From: Marinobacterium rhizophilum
GTDB lineage: Bacteria; Pseudomonadota; Gammaproteobacteria; Pseudomonadales; Balneatricaceae
DNA: 64,000 nt
Assembly: GCF_024397915.1 (NCBI RefSeq)
Contig: NZ_CP073347.1
Span: forward strand, 1-64,000
Direction of reading: 5' to 3'
The notes under the pieces were generated by a model. That model saw only the letters and a program-made list of their open reading frames with translations, ran no database searches and was not told the origin of the DNA. Positions 17,934 through 25,755 of the stretch are shown here, one piece after another. How positions within the stretch are numbered: position 1 is the first letter of the stretch; each line of letters begins with the position of its first letter. Made by a program: the position numbers and the translations under genes.

Positions 17934-19441
17934 GATGATGTTCCTGTTGCATAGGCCATGACGCGCTCTGGCGTCAGTGTTGATACTTCGGCCGTGTTTG
18001 TAATGCGTCCCTCGGACATAACGACGACACGATCCGCCAGTCCCAGTACTTCCGGCAGCTCGGAAGAGACAAGAATAACGGCGGTGCCATCGGCGGCCAG
18101 TTGGCGAATAATGCGGTAGATCTCGAACTTGGCGCCGACATCCACGCCCCGGGTCGGCTCATCCAGAATGAGAACCCGTGGTTTGGTGGTGAGCCATTTG
18201 GCGAATACGATCTTTTGCTGATTGCCGCCCGAGAGCGTACCGGCTACCGTCTCCAGCGAGGCTGTGCGCACGCCCAGACGCTCGACTTGATCAGCGGCCA
18301 CGACCTGTTCGGCCTGACTGCGCATGAATCCCGAGCGGCTGGAGAATTGATCGAGGGAAGCCATTGTCATGTTGGGTTTCACGGCTGCGCCGAGTACCAG
18401 TCCTTCCTCTTTTCGGTTCTCGGTGACAAAGCCGATACCCGATGCAATGGCATCGACCGGCGAGCGAAATGCCACGTCGTGCCCATCAAGGCAGATCCGG
18501 CCGCTCGCACTGCGCATTCCAAAGAGGGTGTTCATGATTTCTGAACGCCCGGAACCGATGAGGCCGAAGAAACCCAGGATCTCGCCTGGGTGGAGTTCGA
18601 AATGGATGTCTTCAAATTCACCTGTCCGGGCAAGACCTTCCACCGAGAGCACGGGAGCGATTGCATCCGCGGGTGGGGGGGAAAGGCGAGGTGGGTAGAT
18701 TTCATCCATCGTGCGTCCAACCATCAAGGCAATCAGTGCTTCAATGCTTGTCTTGTCGCGCTCCAGTGTCGTGATGTATTCGCCGTCCCGAATAATGGTG
18801 ATGTCATCCGAGATCCGCATGATCTCTTCCATCCGGTGGGAGATGTAAATAACGGCCGTGCCGCGAGCAGTCAGTTCCTGGATAATGCGGAAAAGAATTT
18901 CCGCCTCAGAATCCGACAGCGATGAGGTCGGTTCATCCAGGATAACGACTCGGGCCGGATGGCTAAGTCCCTTGGCTATTTCCACCAGTTGGCGTTGTGC
19001 AATTGAGAGCTCGCCCACCCGTGCGGTCACATCAATCGGCAAGCCCAGGCGCTTGACGAGCGCACTAGCGTCGTTTAACAGTTTGCGGCTATTGATAAAA
19101 CCCATGCGCGCGGGCTCACGGGTCGCGAGAATGTTCTCGGCCACCGTGAGGTTATTGCAAAGGCTTAATTCCTGAAAAACGATAGACAGGCCCTGTGCCG
19201 CGGCTTCGCGGGGAGACTGCGGGTTATAAATTTTACCATCCAGTGTTATCTTGCCTTCGGTCGCAGAAAATACACCCGCCAGGATTTTCATGAGTGTTGA
19301 TTTGCCGGCGCCATTTTCTCCAAGCAGCGTGTGCACTCGTCCCCGGCGGACGGTTAAATCCATCTGCTTGAGAGCGACAACCGGGCCAAATGTTTTGCGA
19401 ACGTTCGCCAGCGTTAGAATCGTATCTTCTGTTTGTGTCAC
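17930..19441 (-). CDS. RbsA/MglA-like ABC sugar ATPase
   Basis: The 503-residue tandem ATPase follows the RbsA pattern. The first domain has Walker A Gly-Glu-Asn-Gly-Ala-Gly-Lys-Ser-Thr near residue 38. The second has the characteristic degenerate P-loop Gly-Leu-Ile-Gly-Ser-Gly-Arg-Ser-Glu near 290. Signatures are Leu-Ser-Ile-Ala-Gln-Arg-Gln and Leu-Ser-Gly-Gly-Asn-Gln-Gln-Lys. It energises the RbsC-like permease. It is separated from the binding-protein gene by 80 bp holding a strong hairpin. Confidence 0.9.
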   Translation of the reverse strand: MTQTEDTILTLANVRKTFGPVVALKQMDLTVRRGRVHTLLGENGAGKSTLMKILAGVFSATEGKITLDGKIYNPQSPREAAAQGLSIVFQELSLCNNLTVAENILATREPARMGFINSRKLLNDASALVKRLGLPIDVTARVGELSIAQRQLVEIAKGLSHPARVVILDEPTSSLSDSEAEILFRIIQELTARGTAVIYISHRMEEIMRISDDITIIRDGEYITTLERDKTSIEALIALMVGRTMDEIYPPRLSPPPADAIAPVLSVEGLARTGEFEDIHFELHPGEILGFFGLIGSGRSEIMNTLFGMRSASGRICLDGHDVAFRSPVDAIASGIGFVTENRKEEGLVLGAAVKPNMTMASLDQFSSRSGFMRSQAEQVVAADQVERLGVRTASLETVAGTLSGGNQQKIVFAKWLTTKPRVLILDEPTRGVDVGAKFEIYRIIRQLAADGTAVILVSSELPEVLGLADRVVVMSEGRITNTAEVSTLTPERVMAYATGTSS

Positions 19442-19458
19442 AGCCCAATACCCTCATA

Positions 19459-19504
19459 AACCCGCGCTGCTTCTCTTGCCTTCGGCTTTGGAAGCACGCG
19501 GGTT
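19459..19504 (-). terminator. hairpin between binding-protein and ATPase genes
   Basis: AACCCGCG-C-TGCTTC pairs with GAAGCA-CGCGGGTT with one bulged base. It sits just after the binding-protein gene and no long T-run follows. A stabilising or attenuating hairpin that raises binding-protein levels is the likely role. Confidence 0.6.
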
Positions 19505-19521
19505 GTGGCACAGTGAATTTC

Positions 19522-20424
19522 TTATTGACCGGTATAAACACCCGGAACGATGGGCTGCTCAGAGGGCACGGTCTGGCCGGCAATGACCTGAATCGCGGTA
19601 TCGACTGCTGTCTTGCCCAGCATATTGGGGAACTGCTGAATAACGCCGACCATGACCGGATTGCTGTCGACCGCGGTGCGGGCTTCTTCCATGCCGTCAA
19701 AGCCGATGACCTTGACCTGATCCTCAAGGCCTGAGGACTTCACGGCGACGGCAGCTGCCAGTGCCGCGTCATCGCCAAAGCCAAAAATCCCGCTGATGTC
19801 AGGGTTGGCCTGCAGCATGTTCTGCGCAGCGGCGAGTGCTTCGGCACGGGTAATGCCTGTCTGCTGGGCAACGATTTCGATTTCAGGGAACGCCTCGAGT
19901 GCCTTTTTAAAGCCCTCGATCCGGGAGACGACCGACTGAACGGTCGGATAGTCAATAATGGCAACCTGGCCCTTGCCATTCAGTACCTTGGCCATCAGTT
20001 CGCCAGCCTTGATGCCGCCGGTGTAGTTGTCGGTGCCGATGTGGGAAACAACATTGGAACCTACCGCTGGAACATCAACGGTAATTACCTTGACCCCAGC
20101 TTTCTCTGCCTTGGCAATCGCGGCGCGCACGCCCAGGCTGTCGACGGGCGATATCACGATGACATCGACGCCCTTCACAATGAAATCCTCAACATCGGAA
20201 AGCTGCTTGTTGAGGTCCTGATTTGCAATTGCCACTTCGAGCGACACCTGCTTGGCCGTCGCTTCGTTTTTCATTGCATCGGCAAGCTCGATGTAAAACG
20301 GGTGTTGCTGGGTGAGTAGCGAGGCACCGATACCTTCGGCTGATACTGCGCCGGCTAGAAGAGCCAGGGCGGAACCTGTAAGAATTGTTGTTATTTTGCG
20401 CTTGATGGTCATGTATTGCTCCAA
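19522..20424 (-). CDS. RbsB-like sugar/polyol-binding protein
   Basis: The 300-residue type-1 periplasmic binding protein has a clear signal peptide, with cleavage near Val-Ser-Ala-Glu at about residue 29. It shows the ribose-binding-protein pattern (Pro-Val-Asp-Ser-Leu near 90, Gly-Thr-Asn-Asn/Asp-Tyr-Thr-Gly near 130). Homologues beside PfkB tagatose kinases bind galactitol, altritol or tagatose. It is first in the minus-strand operon and has a LacI-type palindrome about 100 bp upstream. Confidence 0.85.
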   Translation of the reverse strand: MEQYMTIKRKITTILTGSALALLAGAVSAEGIGASLLTQQHPFYIELADAMKNEATAKQVSLEVAIANQDLNKQLSDVEDFIVKGVDVIVISPVDSLGVRAAIAKAEKAGVKVITVDVPAVGSNVVSHIGTDNYTGGIKAGELMAKVLNGKGQVAIIDYPTVQSVVSRIEGFKKALEAFPEIEIVAQQTGITRAEALAAAQNMLQANPDISGIFGFGDDAALAAAVAVKSSGLEDQVKVIGFDGMEEARTAVDSNPVMVGVIQQFPNMLGKTAVDTAIQVIAGQTVPSEQPIVPGVYTGQ

Positions 20425-20520
20425 ACGGATAAATTCTCAGGGGTGGTTTCGCTTCACCCGCGTGTTGAATGCTTCCATGCAAGGGTAATGTGTCCTCATG
20501 GCCAAGCTAGGATCGCTAAA

Positions 20521-20540
20521 AAATTTACTCGAGTCAATTT
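20521..20540. promoter_or_regulatory. candidate LacI operator upstream of rbs-like operon
   Basis: This 20-bp palindrome is centred on CG and matches at 9 of 10 pairs; its core is TTTACTCGAGTCAA. The core resembles the site at 5693-5706. It lies 97 bp upstream of the binding-protein start in AT-rich DNA, so repression by the LacI regulator at 11387 is likely. Confidence 0.6.
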
Positions 20541-20863
20541 ATTTTTTTCTTCGAGTTTATTTATGGCGATCGGACTGGCTTTGGGGTGGTCTGTGAGCTG
20601 TAAATTCTGCGTTCTGTGGGTGACGGCTCCCCGCTACAGCCAGCGGATCTGACTCTGGGCAAGCTCCGCTGGCGGCCGGTAATGCGCTAGCAGGCCGGGG
20701 AAGCTTCGCTGTCGCGACAAGGAGTATCAATTTCGCTCGGTGTAGCAGGGGAGAGTGGGTGCAGCAGAGCAGGTTTTCGGAGGCTGGCGAACCCGGCCGC
20801 GCCTGTATCAATAGGCCGGACTATAGCCGCGTTATGAAACCTTATACGGCGTACATTTGCGCG
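20541..20863. other. gap between rbs-like operon promoter and SnoaL-like gene
   Basis: AT-rich for about 40 bp, then GC-rich non-coding sequence with no gene or terminator that could be recognised. It must contain the rest of the promoter for the minus-strand operon. Confidence 0.4.
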
Positions 20864-21250
20864 CTAAAGCTGAGCTTCTATGGCGGCCTTGTCGATAATC
20901 GACGATACCCGAAAGATCTTCTTGTCCTTGAATTCGTAGAATACATTCTCGGCAAAGGACAGGTTCTTGCCGTTTACCTGCAGACCAAGGAATGTTGCCC
21001 TTGGTGTGCAGTCGAATTGCAGTCGGCTGGCGATATATGGTGGATCGGATATCAGCAACTCAACGTTGAAATAAAGATCCGGAATTTCACGGAAGTCTCT
21101 TTGCAGCCTGTCGCGATAACCGGATAGCCCGATCTGGTGGCCGTTATGGCACACACGATCATGCACGAACCGTTCCAGTTGCGGCCAGTCCTGCCGGTTA
21201 AGGCAGGCGATGTAGTTCTGGTAAATATGTGCGAGGCCTGCCTTGTCCAT
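20864..21250 (-). CDS. SnoaL-like (NTF2-fold) protein
   Basis: The 128-residue protein has the SnoaL/ester-cyclase pattern: an N-terminal helix with Asn-Arg-Gln-Asp-Trp, then Gly-Leu-Ser-Gly-Tyr-Arg-Asp and Pro-Asp-Leu-Tyr-Phe-Asn-Val-Glu. Members bind small hydrophobic ligands or act as cyclases or isomerases; no reaction can be assigned here. GGAG lies 8 bp before the ATG. It appears to be a single gene. Confidence 0.7.
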   Translation of the reverse strand: MDKAGLAHIYQNYIACLNRQDWPQLERFVHDRVCHNGHQIGLSGYRDRLQRDFREIPDLYFNVELLISDPPYIASRLQFDCTPRATFLGLQVNGKNLSFAENVFYEFKDKKIFRVSSIIDKAAIEAQL

Positions 21251-21370
21251 CGGGAATGCTCCTGGGCTGAATGGCTACCGTAGCCTAGATGGACGTGGCC
21301 CTGAGCCGGGGTTGCCGCTTTCCAAAAGCGAAGCAGGGTGCGGACATTTCCACCGGCCCCGTCACGGCTT

Positions 21371-21398
21371 ACGAATTACGAATCACGAATAACGAATA
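21371..21398. repeat. heptamer tandem repeat
   Basis: Four tandem copies of ACGAATN (ACGAATT, ACGAATC, ACGAATA, ACGAATA) and a degenerate fifth abut the stop codon of the MscS gene. No function is evident. Confidence 0.7.
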
Positions 21399-21403
21399 AC
21401 GCA

Positions 21404-22558
21404 TCACTCTTTAACCTGCGGGTTAATCGCAGGCCACTGCTTGATATACAGATCCTGCTTGGCGTAGGGGATTTCCACGCCGTGCTGCCCGAACAGCTTG
21501 TAAATCGCCACGTTCAGGTCGTGGGAGATACGGCCCCGGTCCTGGGGATGGCGGATCCAGCACATCAGGTTGTAATTCAGGCTCGAGGCGCCAAAGCTCC
21601 GCATCCGCACCCTGGGCTCCGGCGAGCGACAGACTTCGGGGTGGTCCAGGCCGGCCTGCATCAGCAGCGCGTATACCTGGTCGACATCCGAGCCGTAGGC
21701 AACACCGACCACGATGCGGATCCTGACATTTTGCGGTCCGCCGCTTTCGTTGATGATCTTGGCATTGGCGATCACGCCGTTGGGAATGGTGATTTCGACA
21801 TCGTCCCGGGTCAGCAGGCGGGTGCTGCGCAGGCCGATGGCGCAGACCTTGCCACGCTCGCCGCTATCGAGGTTGATGTAGTCGCCGATCTTGTAGGGGG
21901 CGTCGGCGACGATAAAGAAGCCGGAAAACAGGTTGGCCAGGGTGTCCTTGGCCGCGAAACCCACGGCGATGCCGACAATACCGGCAGACGCCAGCCAGCC
22001 CACCGGGTTGATGCCCCAGATCAGCAGCAGGATGTAGCTGCCGATCATGATGATGACAAGCTTGCTGGTCAGGTCGAACAGCGGCACGGTTTTGCTGTCG
22101 ACGAGCTTGAAGCGGTTCTCGCCGCTCAGGGCTTCGAGCAACAGGGTGGATATCCGAAACGCCGCCGTCATCCAGCTGACGGTAATCAGCGAAAACAGCA
22201 GGTTGACGATGGCATTGCCCAGCGGCATGTTGACGACGCTGACGGCCAGGGACAGGCCAAAAAAGAACACCGTGACGAACACCGGCTTGCGCAGGTACTG
22301 CAGCGCGGTGTCGTCAACCGGCGAGTGGTGCAGGCCGAGCAGGCGCCCGACAACCTGGGTCAGCAGGGAGCGAAAGCACAGGCCCAGGATGTAGAACAGC
22401 AGTGCGATCAGCAGGAACCCCAGTATCGGGTACTGCGATACCAGTTCCCAGGCGGGCAGTACCGAGTCCGGCATATAGTCACGGCTTTCGCGCAGCAGCT
22501 CATTGATCGAAAATTCAGCCACACTCGCGGGCGTTTCCTGGGTCACGTTTTCTGGCAT
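21404..22558 (-). CDS. MscS-family mechanosensitive channel
   Basis: The 384-residue inner-membrane protein has four or five N-terminal hydrophobic segments, the pore-helix region rich in Gly/Ala (Gly-Ile-Val-Gly-Ile-Ala-Val-Gly-Phe-Ala-Ala) and the following Asp-Thr-Leu-Ala-Asn-Leu motif. A beta domain with Ile-Thr-Ile-Pro-Asn-Gly and an alpha-beta C-terminal domain follow. It should release solutes on hypo-osmotic shock. It is transcribed alone. It is longer than E. coli MscS (286 residues) because of additional N-terminal segments. Confidence 0.9.
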   Translation of the reverse strand: MPENVTQETPASVAEFSINELLRESRDYMPDSVLPAWELVSQYPILGFLLIALLFYILGLCFRSLLTQVVGRLLGLHHSPVDDTALQYLRKPVFVTVFFFGLSLAVSVVNMPLGNAIVNLLFSLITVSWMTAAFRISTLLLEALSGENRFKLVDSKTVPLFDLTSKLVIIMIGSYILLLIWGINPVGWLASAGIVGIAVGFAAKDTLANLFSGFFIVADAPYKIGDYINLDSGERGKVCAIGLRSTRLLTRDDVEITIPNGVIANAKIINESGGPQNVRIRIVVGVAYGSDVDQVYALLMQAGLDHPEVCRSPEPRVRMRSFGASSLNYNLMCWIRHPQDRGRISHDLNVAIYKLFGQHGVEIPYAKQDLYIKQWPAINPQVKE

Positions 22559-22911
22559 CTTGTGCTCTCTGGATGGCGACGGTGTGTTGTGAGGTTAGGT
22601 ATTTAAAAGATCAGAGCTGCGTTCTTTCAGCCGGTCAGCCAACGGTATCGTTCGGCGGGATTCTACAGCACTAAGGATACCGAAACGAAGCAAGTTGCGG
22701 TGGCTCACTGCAAGATGTGCAGCTCCAGGGCGGTAATGGTCGTCACTATTTGCTCGCCGCGCGGTTGCTGCTGCTAATCTCAATTCAGGCATTTATAACG
22801 GCGGCATTGGCCCAGTGCTACAGCTGACTGGCCACGTTGCCAGCATGCCTGGACGGGCTCTTCAGTCGAGCCTTTTCTGGGGCGAAACAAGGCTAACTTC
22901 AGGAGGTTGTT
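22559..22911. other. 353-bp divergent intergenic region
   Basis: The region separates the MscS gene from the divergent DUF1428 gene and must carry both promoters. No repeat, hairpin or operator stood out. AGGAGG lies just before the DUF1428 ATG. Confidence 0.4.
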
Positions 22912-23265
22912 ATGGATTACGTTGACGGTTTCGTGGTTGCCGTACCACGGGAGAACAAGGACAAATATACTGAGCTTTCCCGCAATGTCGCAGCGGTATT
23001 CAAAAAGCACGGAGCCCTGAGTCTGGTCGAATGCTGGGGCGATGACGTACCCGAGGGCAAGGTAACGTCTTTTCCGATGGCGGTGCAGTGCAAGGAAGAC
23101 GAAACAGTGGTGTTTTCCTGGATAACATGGCCATCAAGATCTGTCAGGGATCAAGGGATGGAAAAAGCCATGGCTGATCCGCTGTTTGCAAAGCAGGATG
23201 AGCCCATGCCGTTTGACGGCAAGCGAATGATCTTCGGTGGCTTTCAGATGATCGTAAGCGAGTAG
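22912..23265 (+). CDS. DUF1428 (YbaA-like) protein
   Basis: The 117-residue protein has the family start Met-Asp-Tyr-Val-Asp-Gly-Phe-Val-Val-Ala-Val-Pro, the central Glu-Cys-Trp-Gly-Asp-Asp-Val-Pro-Glu-Gly-Lys, and the C-terminal Pro-Phe-Asp-Gly-Lys-Arg-Met-Ile-Phe-Gly-Gly-Phe. It adopts a dimeric alpha-beta barrel fold; no function is established for the family. A strong ribosome binding site, AGGAGG, lies 7 bp before the ATG. Confidence 0.85.
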   Translation: MDYVDGFVVAVPRENKDKYTELSRNVAAVFKKHGALSLVECWGDDVPEGKVTSFPMAVQCKEDETVVFSWITWPSRSVRDQGMEKAMADPLFAKQDEPMPFDGKRMIFGGFQMIVSE

Positions 23266-23340
23266 ACAGCGTTGCCTGTATCAGGCCCGCGGGATCCGTA
23301 GCCGGGGTGCCGGCCGGGCAGAGGCAGGGCAAAAGGAGGC

Positions 23341-23463
23341 TCAGGCTCCGCGATTGTCCGGCAGGCTGCCGGCCTGGCGCTCTTCCCGCGGCGTTTTACC
23401 GTACTGCTTTTTGTAGCAACGTGAAAAGTAGGAGGTGCCCAGAGGTGTTTGCAGGGCCGCGGC
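23341..23463 (-). pseudogene. AraC-family regulator, C-terminal remnant
   Basis: Minus-strand reading gives Thr-Ser-Tyr-Phe-Ser-Arg-Cys-Tyr-Lys-Lys-Gln-Tyr-Gly-Lys-Thr-Pro-Arg-Glu-Glu-Arg before a TGA at 23341-23343. This is the second helix-turn-helix of AraC/GlxA-type regulators. The frame joins directly to the stop of the VOC gene and no upstream part remains, so it is a truncated fragment. Confidence 0.75.
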
Positions 23464-23465
23464 GG

Positions 23466-23966
23466 CTAGTAAGCCCCCGCGCTGTAAATTAGCTCGTAGC
23501 TGTGGCTGTAGATTTCCAGGATGTTGCCGAACGGGTCTTCCATGTAGATCATGCGATAGGGCTTTTCGCCGGGATAGTAGTAGCGTGGTTTCTCCATGCG
23601 CTTCTTGCCGCCGGCGGCAACGATGCGTTCTGCCAGTTCTTCCACGTTCGGGTCCTGCACGCAGAAATGGAAGATGCCCGTTTTCCAGTATTCGAAGTTG
23701 TCCTGCGGGTTTTCCTGGTTCTTGAACTCGAACAGCTCGACTCCAATGCGGTCGCCGGTGGACAGGTGGGCGATCTTAAAACGCTCCCAGCCGGCCCCGA
23801 AGACATCGGTACACATCTCGCCAATGGCGCTGTTATCTTCGGTAATCTCGGTTGGCTCCATGATCAGGTACCAGCCCAGTACCTGGGTATAGAATTCAAC
23901 GGCCTTATCCAGGTGCGGCACCGATATGCCGATGTGGGAGAAGGTTCGCGGGTAAGTGTTGCTCAT
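23466..23966 (-). CDS. VOC-family (glyoxalase/dioxygenase fold) protein
   Basis: The 166-residue protein shows the glyoxalase/bleomycin-resistance pattern: His-Ile-Gly-Ile-Ser-Val-Pro at the start, Phe-His-Phe-Cys-Val-Gln-Asp in the middle, and Tyr-Met-Glu-Asp-Pro-Phe-Gly-Asn-Ile-Leu-Glu-Ile at the end, consistent with a His/His/Glu metal site. The reaction is unknown. It is divergent from a LysR gene, which probably controls it. Its 3' end adjoins an AraC remnant, a sign of past rearrangement. Confidence 0.8.
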   Translation of the reverse strand: MSNTYPRTFSHIGISVPHLDKAVEFYTQVLGWYLIMEPTEITEDNSAIGEMCTDVFGAGWERFKIAHLSTGDRIGVELFEFKNQENPQDNFEYWKTGIFHFCVQDPNVEELAERIVAAGGKKRMEKPRYYYPGEKPYRMIYMEDPFGNILEIYSHSYELIYSAGAY

Positions 23967-24060
23967 GGCCTGTCTTCCTGTGTTGAGGTCGGAGACAGGT
24001 TACAAAGCCGTTGTTATTACGTAAAATTATCATTTGTCATTATTGTAAGTATGATATTTG

Positions 24061-24930
24061 ATGATAAACCCGATCTGGTTACGCAGTTTTTGCACCCTGG
24101 TTGAAGTTGGACATTTCACCCGTACCGCGGAACGCCTGCACATGACGCAGTCTGGCGTCAGCCAGCACGTACACAAACTGGAAGATCAACTGGGGCAGCC
24201 GCTTCTGGCCCGCCAGGGCAAGCAGTTCACGCTGACGGATGCAGGTGAGCGGCTGTATCGCGGCGCCCGCGACATTATCCAGTCACTGTCGGATCTGGAG
24301 CAGCAGGTGGGAATGGACCCGGCGCATGAAGGTGTGGTGCGGGTCATGTCACCGGGGAGTCTCGGGCTCAAGCTGTATCCCCAGCTGCTGGCGCTGCAAC
24401 AGCAGCATGCAAAGCTGGTGATTGACTACCGGTTTGCACCCAACGGGGATGTGGAAAAGGCGGTTGCCAGGCAGAGTGCGGATATCGGCTTCATGACACG
24501 TCGATCAAGCCTGGAAGAGGTGGGTTGTGATCCGGTTGCCGAGGAGGCCCTGGTGCTGGTCACCCCGGCCGGGGTGGCCGACCCGGGCTGGGAACAGCTG
24601 CAGGCGCTTGGCTTTATCGACCATCCCGATGGCGACCACCATGCCGGGTTGCTGCTCAGTGCCAATTACGCCGAATTCCAGCACAGCAGCCAGTTTGCGC
24701 AGGTGGGGTTTTCCAACCAGATCAACCTGATTCTTGAACCGGTCAGCATGGGGCTGGGCTTCACGGTACTGCCGGCCCATGCTGTCGAGTCATTCAAGAA
24801 GCCGCAAAGTGTCCGGGCTTTTCAGCTGCCACATCCGGTCAGCGAGACGCTGTATCTCTGCACCCGCCGCAACAAGGCCGTGCCCAACCGAGTGAGCACG
24901 GTGATCGCCGAGGCTAAAAAGTGCCTTTGA
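24061..24930 (+). CDS. LysR-family transcriptional regulator
   Basis: This 289-residue LysR protein starts at ATG 24061 (a TTG one codon earlier is possible). The winged helix-turn-helix covers residues 1-60, with Arg-Thr-Ala-Glu-Arg-Leu-His-Met-Thr-Gln-Ser-Gly-Val-Ser and Leu-Glu-Asp-Gln-Leu-Gly. A periplasmic-binding-like effector domain follows. It is divergent from the VOC gene over a 94-bp AT-rich gap containing ATTATCATTTGTCATTAT, the usual arrangement for a LysR activator and its target. The effector is unknown. Confidence 0.88.
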   Translation: MINPIWLRSFCTLVEVGHFTRTAERLHMTQSGVSQHVHKLEDQLGQPLLARQGKQFTLTDAGERLYRGARDIIQSLSDLEQQVGMDPAHEGVVRVMSPGSLGLKLYPQLLALQQQHAKLVIDYRFAPNGDVEKAVARQSADIGFMTRRSSLEEVGCDPVAEEALVLVTPAGVADPGWEQLQALGFIDHPDGDHHAGLLLSANYAEFQHSSQFAQVGFSNQINLILEPVSMGLGFTVLPAHAVESFKKPQSVRAFQLPHPVSETLYLCTRRNKAVPNRVSTVIAEAKKCL

Positions 24931-25052
24931 GAGCATGCTGACGGGGGCCTGTGCCCGCCGTAGTTCGCGCAGCCGTGCGACATCATGTCGCCTGTTCAAT
25001 GTCTGGCGTTGCATTAACATGACCGGACTTTCCACCTGGAGTGAACACACGG

Positions 25053-25580
25053 ATGAAAACAGGCTACTCGATGGCCCTGCTGGCCCTTGCAACAGTCGCA
25101 CTGACCCCCAACGCCCTGGCCCATGCGTCGCTGGAGACAAAAGCCGCGCCGGCGGGCAGCCACTACAAGGCCGTGATCAGGATTGGTCATGGCTGTGACG
25201 GCGCCGCGACCCATACCCTGCGGGTCCAGCTGCCGCCAGAAATGCACCAGAGCAAGCCCATGCCAAAGCCCGGCTGGGAGCTGCAGCGGGTGCAGCAAAA
25301 GCTGGATGCCCCCTATGATTACGACGGCCAGAGCGTAACGGAAGACGCCCGTGAGCTGGTCTGGAGCGGCGGCAGCCTGCCGGATGACTACTACGATGAA
25401 TTCGTCTTCACCACGGTGCTGGCGGGAGAGATCGGTCAGACGCTGTACGTGAAAGCCATTCAGGAGTGCGACGGCGCACAGGTGCGCTGGGAGCAGATCC
25501 CCGCTGAGGGACAGAGTTCCCACGATCTCGCCTTTCCCGCGCCTGGCGTCAGGCTTGAGGGCAGGGCGCACCATCACTGA
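25053..25580 (+). CDS. YcnI-like (DUF1775) copper-associated periplasmic protein
   Basis: A signal peptide ends at Ala-Leu-Ala, leaving a mature N-terminal His, which in YcnI proteins is part of the copper-binding histidine brace. The DUF1775 motifs Ile-Gly-His-Gly-Cys-Asp and Pro-Gly-Trp follow. The ATG at 25053 is preferred over GTG 25041 because GGAG lies 11 bp upstream. The C-terminus ends Arg-Ala-His-His-His, another possible metal site. No PCuAC or CopD partner is visible next to it, which is unusual. A role in copper handling is inferred from the family. Confidence 0.82.
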   Translation: MKTGYSMALLALATVALTPNALAHASLETKAAPAGSHYKAVIRIGHGCDGAATHTLRVQLPPEMHQSKPMPKPGWELQRVQQKLDAPYDYDGQSVTEDARELVWSGGSLPDDYYDEFVFTTVLAGEIGQTLYVKAIQECDGAQVRWEQIPAEGQSSHDLAFPAPGVRLEGRAHHH

Positions 25581-25755
25581 GATGACCCCGAAAATTTAAC
25601 TATCGCACCGATCAAGACAAGCAATTTCAGGCAATGCGGCGCAGTTGGTATACCTTGTTAAGGCGCAGCAGTAACGGGGCGGCTCATACAAGCCAGGCGC
25701 CTGTCGCCAACCGGGCTGTGCCGTTTGCCTGTCCAAGTCTTAACCGGAGATAGCC

